Positions 57,549 through 64,000 of a DNA stretch of 64,000 nt are shown here, piece by piece; position 1 is the stretch's first letter; every line of letters begins with the position of its first letter. The stretch lies in assembly GCA_943737045.1 (NCBI GenBank), contig CALSFV010000088.1:186001-250000 (forward strand), written 5' to 3'. The notes under the pieces were generated by a model. The model did no database searches, was not told the DNA's origin, and saw nothing but the letters and a program-made list of their open reading frames with translations. This DNA is from Parapristionchus giblindavisi. Taxonomy: Eukaryota; Nematoda; Chromadorea; Rhabditida; Diplogasteridae. A program made the position numbers and the translations under genes.

Positions 57549-58094
57549 ATAAATAATAATGGATTCATGAAGTTGCTTGAGCGGTGTGAAAACGTCGTAT
57601 TATATTTTGCCTCTTCCCACTGACTACATTTTCTCGTTTTTTGTTCGAGCGGTGTTTGCGAGAGCGAAGTGTCATAGGGTCGTTCGACATCAAATCCATA
57701 ATTTCTCCTGCATAAAAAAGCATATTTTCAATAAGCAATATAAGAAAATACATAACAAAAATAAAAATAAAAATAATAAGAATTAAAAATAAGCATATTT
57801 TCCTCAATTTTACTTTGATGTTATGATTCAAAGAGATGCTATTCTTTTCTCCAGCGTTATAGAAGAAATCCGTCGATTCTCTTCTTTGTTCGGGACTCCC
57901 CTTTCTCACATTAGTTAACTTGGAAACGATATCGTTAAATAGAAAATTTCTCATGCCCTTCTGATTATGCTATTCAAAGATTGCTCATTTATTATATTCA
58001 AACAACTCTCATTTATTGTATTTAAATTATTTTTTATAACTATTATTTTCTAATAAATAAAAAAAAACATATTTAAATCATTCCATTCATTCAG
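57549..58094. other. No exon identified
   Basis: AT-rich. The minus-strand ORF at 57565-57954 has no domain I know. The missing upstream exons of the next gene could lie here or further left, but I cannot place them. Confidence 0.4.
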
Positions 58095-58770
58095 TATACC
58101 CGATCATCATCATCTCCACCGATTCCGCTGAGGGAGAAGTTGTGGCTGGGCGCCATCGGCGTTCTCGTATTCATTCTCATCCTAGTACTCATCGCGGCCA
58201 AAGTGAAGAAAGGATGCGGGAAGCATAGGGTAATTTGAAGTTTTCAAGCGATAATCATCAAATGAACAATACGACGTAAAATTCACATCTCAAAATTGAT
58301 TTTTAATGTGCATGCGATCGATCCTATACATTTTCATATGTTCAATTATTATACTAGAACTTTAATTATCTATTGGCCAGGTCAAATCGACTTGGGCCTA
58401 CAACAACTTTCAATGTCATTTTTTCTTAATTTTCTTAAAGCGACACAGAAGATAATTTAAAACTCTCCACTCTGGCCACACTCTCTCGCTTTCTTTGTCT
58501 ACGTGAGAGTATTGTCAATGCGGAGAGTAAAATTAGCTTGGGGTGTGCCTTTAATTATCTAATGGCTAGCCAAATCGACTTGAGCCTACAAAAAACTGCC
58601 AATAACAATTATATTTTCTTATAAATATTATAGAAATCGATAAAAATCGATAATCGATAAAAATCAATAATCGATAATTATAGCCATCCGACGAAGAGGC
58701 GCACACGGACACCTCGATGCTGGAGACGGCATCGATCAAAGTAGATCAGATGGTCTACAGTACACTTTGA
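58095..58770 (+). CDS. 3' exons of an unidentified single-pass membrane protein
   Basis: Exon 58095-58229 (after TTCAG) reads YTRSSSSPPIPLREKLWLGA, then a strongly hydrophobic stretch (GVLVFILILVLIAA) and a basic stop-transfer KVKKGCGKHR. Exon 58684-58770 (after ATAG) adds an acidic tail PSDEEAHTDTSM ... QMVYSTL and a TGA stop. Both are in phase 0 and total 222 nt. The pattern is an extracellular Ser/Pro stalk, one membrane span and a short cytoplasmic tail, or the reverse. The upstream exons are not found. The membrane-protein genes at 34583 and 43156 have their own, different, C-terminal membrane exon, so this is not simply their end. A family 2 MITE (58440-58553) lies in its intron. Confidence 0.65.
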
Positions 58771-61700
58771 ATTATTGATTGATTTATATTATATATCAGC
58801 TACCCGGGTTACTGTAGATATCATTGCTCTTGATCAATCGATATTTGACCAACAAAGATCAAACATCAAAGATCAAAAGCCGAGAACATGTTCATATCTG
58901 TAATATATTGATTGGAATTGCCTTATCCGTTTGTGTCATATATTGTCGATAAATATTCGATGACTATCACTTGTAAAAGGTATAACCCGTTATTCAAGGC
59001 ATACGAAGTCTTGTGGATAATCACTGCTAGGCTAATGATATTTCGAGGTCAATTCAGTCAGGATCTCTTCTTCGGACATACTTTACCGCGTTCTCTCCCT
59101 ACCAATTCCCGATTCGATTGCCTTGGTGGGGCGGAGGCGATGCTACGACCGTCACCATCACTTGTATTATACATATTATATATCAAAGTCCACATGATCA
59201 TGTATTTTCACAGAAATAGTCACTACAGACTTCCGTTAGTTAGCAAGCCATGCATCCATACACGAATAAACGACATGATATATAAGCAGTAACAATAAGC
59301 AGCTTCAAAATTGAGTCGCACTTCTCAGTTAATTTTAACACAATTCGGATAGTAAGTTTTCAATTTCCTCTTCTCGTCCATCTCACAACAATCACAATAA
59401 ATGTTCGCGTACTAAATCTCTTGTTGACATCCAGGAAAATCTGTTCTTTTGTTATATTCATGAACATTATGTTCCCGGTAGAGGATAATACCGCCACTAC
59501 GTACTCATCCTGCATTTTGTCGGACCAATGTTTGATTACTCGAACGAAAATGTACGCTCTGTTATAGTTTCAGACCGTATCAAGCCATTCAAGGCATACA
59601 GGGAACTAAACTGGACGACACGCTCGAGTCCCGTTTAGTTCCCGGTTCTCGCAGGATGCAAAAAGTGCATTTTTCATATATCACGAGGCTTTCATGGGCT
59701 ATTCTATGGTGTGTTTGCTTTGATCGAATTGGCATATAAGGAAGGCAAACGTGAGCGGAAACATAATGCAGACATACAACGAAGTGTCTCTTTGTGTGTG
59801 AGCGTGCAGTTTTATACATTTTGGAAGTCGACTGTATTTTTCTATACTCTAGTTTCCTGTAATTCCATTCAGTTTTCTATTTATTATTATTATTATTATT
59901 ATAATTTATCTGTTATTCTATATTTCCATCTCCACAAAATGTGGGAGAGTATATTTATTTATTTTCGTCTATTCAGTGAATCGGTTTTCATAACGGTATT
60001 TATCACTACAATAATCACTTCTCTTGTTATCCGTCAGATTTCGTTCGCACTCACTACACCAAACAATTACGGGAGTAGATATATTTCGAAAGTTGTGGTT
60101 TCACCTGTTAGATCATCGAGTTATTTCTACAACACATTCTTCCAAACTCTATCACTCTATAGGTAGATCCTTCCTTCTATCTCTCTCCTCTTCATCTTTC
60201 TTCCTCTACACCCTCTCTCCATCTCTCCACAAAGTACACGGTTGTAAACGCTAAAGAGTCCGAATTTTCACGCGTTCTCTTTACAAGTTTTCCTTCCCAT
60301 TTCTCTGATGGTTCTCAATCTAACTCTTCCTCTCTCATATGTACTCAAAGCGAAAATGTCTCCGGTTTCATCTGTCGAGAGAACCCTCACGACACTCTCT
60401 TCAATAAGCAGAGCTCTCTCGTTTATGAGAGAAAAGCGAAATAGTGTATGATTTGAAGAGACATGCTCGAAATCACTTCCCATATCGAGTAACATGTCTC
60501 TATGTTCTTCTCCCCACTAATTCATTCATCGATCTAGCGAAAAGCTTCGTCGACCAATTCTCTCTCTTTTTGTGCATTGAACTTTATCAAATCTCTATAA
60601 CTTTTCTCTAATTTCCCGTCTCTGTTCCATACAATATCTTTTTATTCCCTATTAGGAGCATTATCTTATTCTGCTGACTGACTCAAGTGAATGTTGATTT
60701 GAAACTTTTTTAGTTCGTTTTCTTGCTTCGTGTAATGTGTCTGGAATCATTTTTTATTATCATAAAGTTTCCACGGCAGATTTCACATACCACGGGGACT
60801 TCTTAATTGCAGGTTCGAAAAATACAGCAAAAGAGAATTTAAAATGAATTAATTGACTACTATTTATTTAGATTTGATATCTACCGTCTTCGACTGTATA
60901 CTCATCATCGGTTCATTCTTTCTTTCTTTCTTTCTTTCTTTATTATTTTTTTCTATTATTATTTTTATTATTTTATTATTTTATTTTTTCTTTATTCTCC
61001 TTTAACTTTCTCTGTAGAGAACGTCAAAGCAAGCATTATTATCTTTGTTCGTGGTTTTCCTGACCAAACCCCGAACAACTTTCACTAGTATCTCTCTCAC
61101 TGTGTCTCTGTTCCTACACCGCGTGCCATCTAAACTGACGCCTGTTTCTTTCGATCATAACTTCGATACACTAGCCTCTCACTGCATAAACTCACTCCGG
61201 TTTTGCCATCCTCGTTAATGCCATTATCTTCTTGACCAATCTACGTAACTTTGTGCACTGTTCTTAATGGTCATGAACCTTAATCAACTATACTGTTCCA
61301 TTAGACAGAGAGACTGCTATATAAATGCGATTATTTGAAACTGTTCTGGCGATACTCTCGCGTTGTATGAAGTGAGAGAGCATGGCCAGAGCCAACTAAT
61401 GTTGTTATAGCGACACCTCGAGCTAATTTAGCTCTGGCAACGCTCTCGCGCAGACAATGAAAGCGAGAGGGTCTTGCCATTGCGGGAAGTTCAAAATTAG
61501 TGTGTGGAGAAAAATAGCTAGTGTAGAGAGGCATGTTCGCATTAGCTCTTTTCGTGCGTACTCATTTCTTTACTGCACCAATGCACTTGCAGTACCCCTC
61601 GCGTATAGTATACGATTGTTAACCCCATAAAACATGGGGTCGGACAACATAAAACACATGTCGTTTTTCTACTTGGAACATCCAGATTTAGACTCTGCCA

Positions 61701-62528
61701 TATATTTAGACTAGTCGTCGTGCGAATAGACCTAATCATGTATTTTCGTCCAATGTTTTGGATATTTTAGGATTGGACTAGTGTACTTTTGGTTTGGGTC
61801 TATTCTATTTTCGACTGATGTTGTTATGGTTTATGGATCTTCACATGTATAAATGGTCTTATCGCGAAAATATAGCGCGCCTCTGGCATTATAACGGGTG
61901 AGTGATGAATTGAGGCGAGAGGGTAGCCTCTAGAGGGTGAGAATCTTTGACCAATGGACGAAACCACTAGTCGTGTTTGTATAGAAACGATTTCGATATA
62001 ATCCTCTATAGTCAGAAACAATCATCACTCTTTCCCATATTAGTGTCTTCTCTTATTATCACAATCACTTCAAACTATCGCTGTGTTTACATTGAAACCC
62101 CTGGTCCATAGTTGCTTGTAAACTGCCAGCTGGAATCTCACAATTCTTCTGTCCTTCTCTCCGCCTCCAATCAACATCATTCACAATATTTATTCATCAC
62201 TTGCTGTCACATTTATACAATGTATCATAAGTTAAATTAAATTAAATAAGCTAACCTCTTCCCTCTTATCACATTCTCTCGCGGATGTTTGAGAATAAAA
62301 AAAAGAGTGGATAGTGTCATCTGATTCCTATGATCATTGTTTTCACGGTTTCACTGTTGATTTTATAAATGGAACTTGATAACGCGAACACTCTCCCATC
62401 AAATATATTGGTCGATTTCGCTCCAAACGTTTTATTCTTGAACTTCTCCACTTTCACTTGTTAGAACCGTCACAGTTATCTTATCAATAGATCCTTTTTC
62501 TAGGTACGAGCACATTAATCACGCTGCC
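58771..62528. other. Intergenic, no gene seen
   Basis: AT-rich with (TTTC)n and T-rich tracts at 60917-61000. Family 2 MITE copies at about 61335-61400 and 61408-61505, and a decayed family 1-like hairpin at about 60340-60480. The 151-residue ORF at 59711-60166 has a tyrosine run from (TTA)n and no domain; I do not call it. Confidence 0.5.
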
Positions 62529-63812
62529 ATGATAAAGCTATTGCTGCTGACTTTGGTAAGTTGTTATTGATCTTCGAACTTTGATCTTTGAACTTTCAAG
62601 ATTCCACTGGCGTGCGGTCTCGACAAGTATGTGCACATGGATTTGAAAGGTGAGCGGGATAATACGCCAAAGATCAAAGATCAATGTTCTTAGGTGCTCC
62701 ACCAAAGCCGGACTACTTCAAGCAATCACTCGAGTTGTTCGCAAAATTGGGCGCTAAAGGAGTCGTTATCGAGTGGGAGGTACACACGTTTCAAACATGT
62801 TTGATCATAAAGTCTGAACACGTAACACGTTATTTTTTTCCTGAACACGTAACACGTTATTTTTTCCTGAACCCGTTGGAGTTTCCGGAGATAGTACAAA
62901 CTATAAACTGAAGGGAACTCATTGTAAACTGTCCCTTTTCATCTGCACTATTTCATCGAGAATGGAGCATATTGTGAAATCTATGGAGATCTTACTATTT
63001 ATTTTTCACTTCTACAATCATTTATTGTTTATTGCACGTTTACCTATCTATGGTGAATGAATTAGTATATTATTTTTTAAATAAATTAAACTTATCACTC
63101 ATTGTCAGGACATGTTCCCACTGACTGGAATACTCGCGTCGGCATCGCACGGAAACGCCTACTCCAAGAATGATATCGTTGGAATACTCGAATAGTATGT
63201 TGTACTTTTTTGCGTTTATAATAATAATAATAATATTTATATATAATAATAATAATAATATTTATATATAATAATAATAATAATATTTATATATAATAAT
63301 AATAATAATATTTATATATAATAATAATAATATTATACAGTTTATTTGAATCAACTATGTACGCCAGCATATTCATGGCTGAGTATAAACCATATTTGGG
63401 ATGGGAATAATGTAACCGTTATGTCGTGTTGTGACAATGAAACAAACTCTGTCGTCAAACAACGAGTGGCATAATAGTATATTTAAAGAGATATTTGCAC
63501 AGAGAACGATACGAAAGACCATTGATCCTTTTTTTCTAAATTTTTTCACATTTCAATTCGATTTTCCAGTGCGAATCGTCTCAATCTCACTGTGATTCCG
63601 CTCGTGCAGACATTCGGTCACGCCGAATGGATACTCAAGACCGCCCTGTTCGAACCCCTCAGGGAAAATGAGAATTACACTAACGTAAATCGTGTTTTTT
63701 TAAAAGATTAAATTTGAATTTAATAATTGATTTTTTAAAAATTTTATGGTTGCAGGTGTTCTGTATTGGAAATGCTGCAGTGAAGGATATTCTGTCTGAT
63801 CTGCTATCACAG
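62529..63812 (+). CDS. Hexosaminidase D-like GH20 protein, 5' part
   Basis: Exons 62529-62555, 62601-62649, 62694-62779, 63109-63194, 63570-63684, 63756-63812, all with GT/AG sites; the gene continues past the window. The ATG at 62529 starts MIKLLLLTL|IPLACG, a short signal-peptide-like leader, then YVHMDLKGAPPKPDYFKQS, GAKGVVIEWEDMFP, ASASHGNAYSKNDIVGIL and LVQTFGHAEWILKT. The HxDLKGAPP, EWEDMFP and QTFGHxE blocks are those of hexosaminidase D-like proteins of glycoside hydrolase family 20, which remove terminal N-acetylhexosamine. Heptamer-like GATCTTTGA words lie in introns 1 and 2. The catalytic Asp-Glu pair would be downstream of the window edge, so activity cannot be judged. This start is chosen for its hydrophobic leader and good splice sites. 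Confidence 0.85.
63222..63340. repeat. 27-29-bp AT minisatellite in an intron
   Basis: Four copies of an ATAATAATAATATTTATATAT-like unit in the fourth intron of the GH20 gene. Likely simple slippage. Confidence 0.8.
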
Positions 63813-64000
63813 GTAGGGTTTTGTGGTGATCAAAATGCCCGTAGAAAAGAAAAAAACGAAAAAGAGGCGAGATAATGTTCAAAGAGGAGAGTTTGCTCTG
63901 TATTTTCTTCAATCCTTTCGCAACTTTGGAATTGAGGACTGACTACCCAAGGGAAAACCATTAGCTAATCGTACTTTTTATCATGAAAAATATCAAGAGT

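Noticed and set aside
59711..60166. 151-codon ORF with hydrophobic stretches
   Set aside because: The tyrosine run comes from (TTA)n, there is no known domain and no splice context; not called.

Overview
The window looks like nuclear DNA of a nematode, most likely a free-living rhabditid or diplogastrid (Pristionchus-like). This is judged from short introns (many 45-60 bp) with TTTCAG-type acceptors, a tandem pair of acyltransferase-3/SGNH genes of the nematode OAC type, a probable trans-splice acceptor just before a start codon, and GATCTTT heptamer runs in introns. No database search was possible, so the genus is a guess. The single-ORF view is misleading here: every real gene is split into many small exons, and most ORFs over 60 codons lie in repeats.

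Layout. 1-8.5 kb holds no recognisable gene. It contains a hAT-like MITE with an 8-bp target duplication, an 888-bp unit repeated about 2.6 times, a palindromic MITE and a 43-bp minisatellite with a 258-bp higher-order period. 8.5-17.3 kb is OAC-like gene A (21 exons read, first exon not found). One of its introns carries a mariner, which carries a foldback-type element, which carries a further TA-flanked MITE. 17.3-22.2 kb is repeats, including an inverted-dimer Tc1-like element. 22.2-34.1 kb is OAC-like gene B (22 exons, 675 codons plus stop, apparently complete apart from one doubtful donor site). Its second intron holds a palindromic element with a tRNA-like sequence in each arm and two exons of an unrelated gene between them. 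34.6-40.0 kb is a seven-exon gene for a 147-residue acidic/lysine-rich protein with one C-terminal membrane segment. One of its introns holds a 3,042-bp near-perfect palindrome.

About 32.1-41.0 kb is repeated in tandem at about 40.9-46.1 kb. The second unit has only the last six exons of the OAC gene (SGNH end, 41.0-42.6 kb) and a second intact copy of the membrane-protein gene (43.2-44.7 kb). The same TTAA-flanked MITE family lies at the left edge, the junction and the right edge, so unequal exchange between MITE copies is the simplest explanation. Pairwise comparison of the two units supplies empty sites for several later insertions.

46-58 kb is mostly microsatellite, MITEs, a palindrome with another tRNA-like pair and a truncated non-LTR retrotransposon. 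58.1-58.8 kb holds the last two exons of an unidentified single-pass membrane protein. 62.5 kb to the end holds the first six exons of a hexosaminidase D-like (GH20) gene that runs out of the window.

The two full OAC paralogues share almost all exon lengths and phases, so they arose by duplication. They predict membrane acyltransferases with an extracytoplasmic SGNH esterase-like domain; substrate unknown. The most unusual content is the set of large palindromic elements: one with five exon-like cassettes per arm, one with captured exons, and three unrelated element types that each carry pol III/tRNA-like modules.
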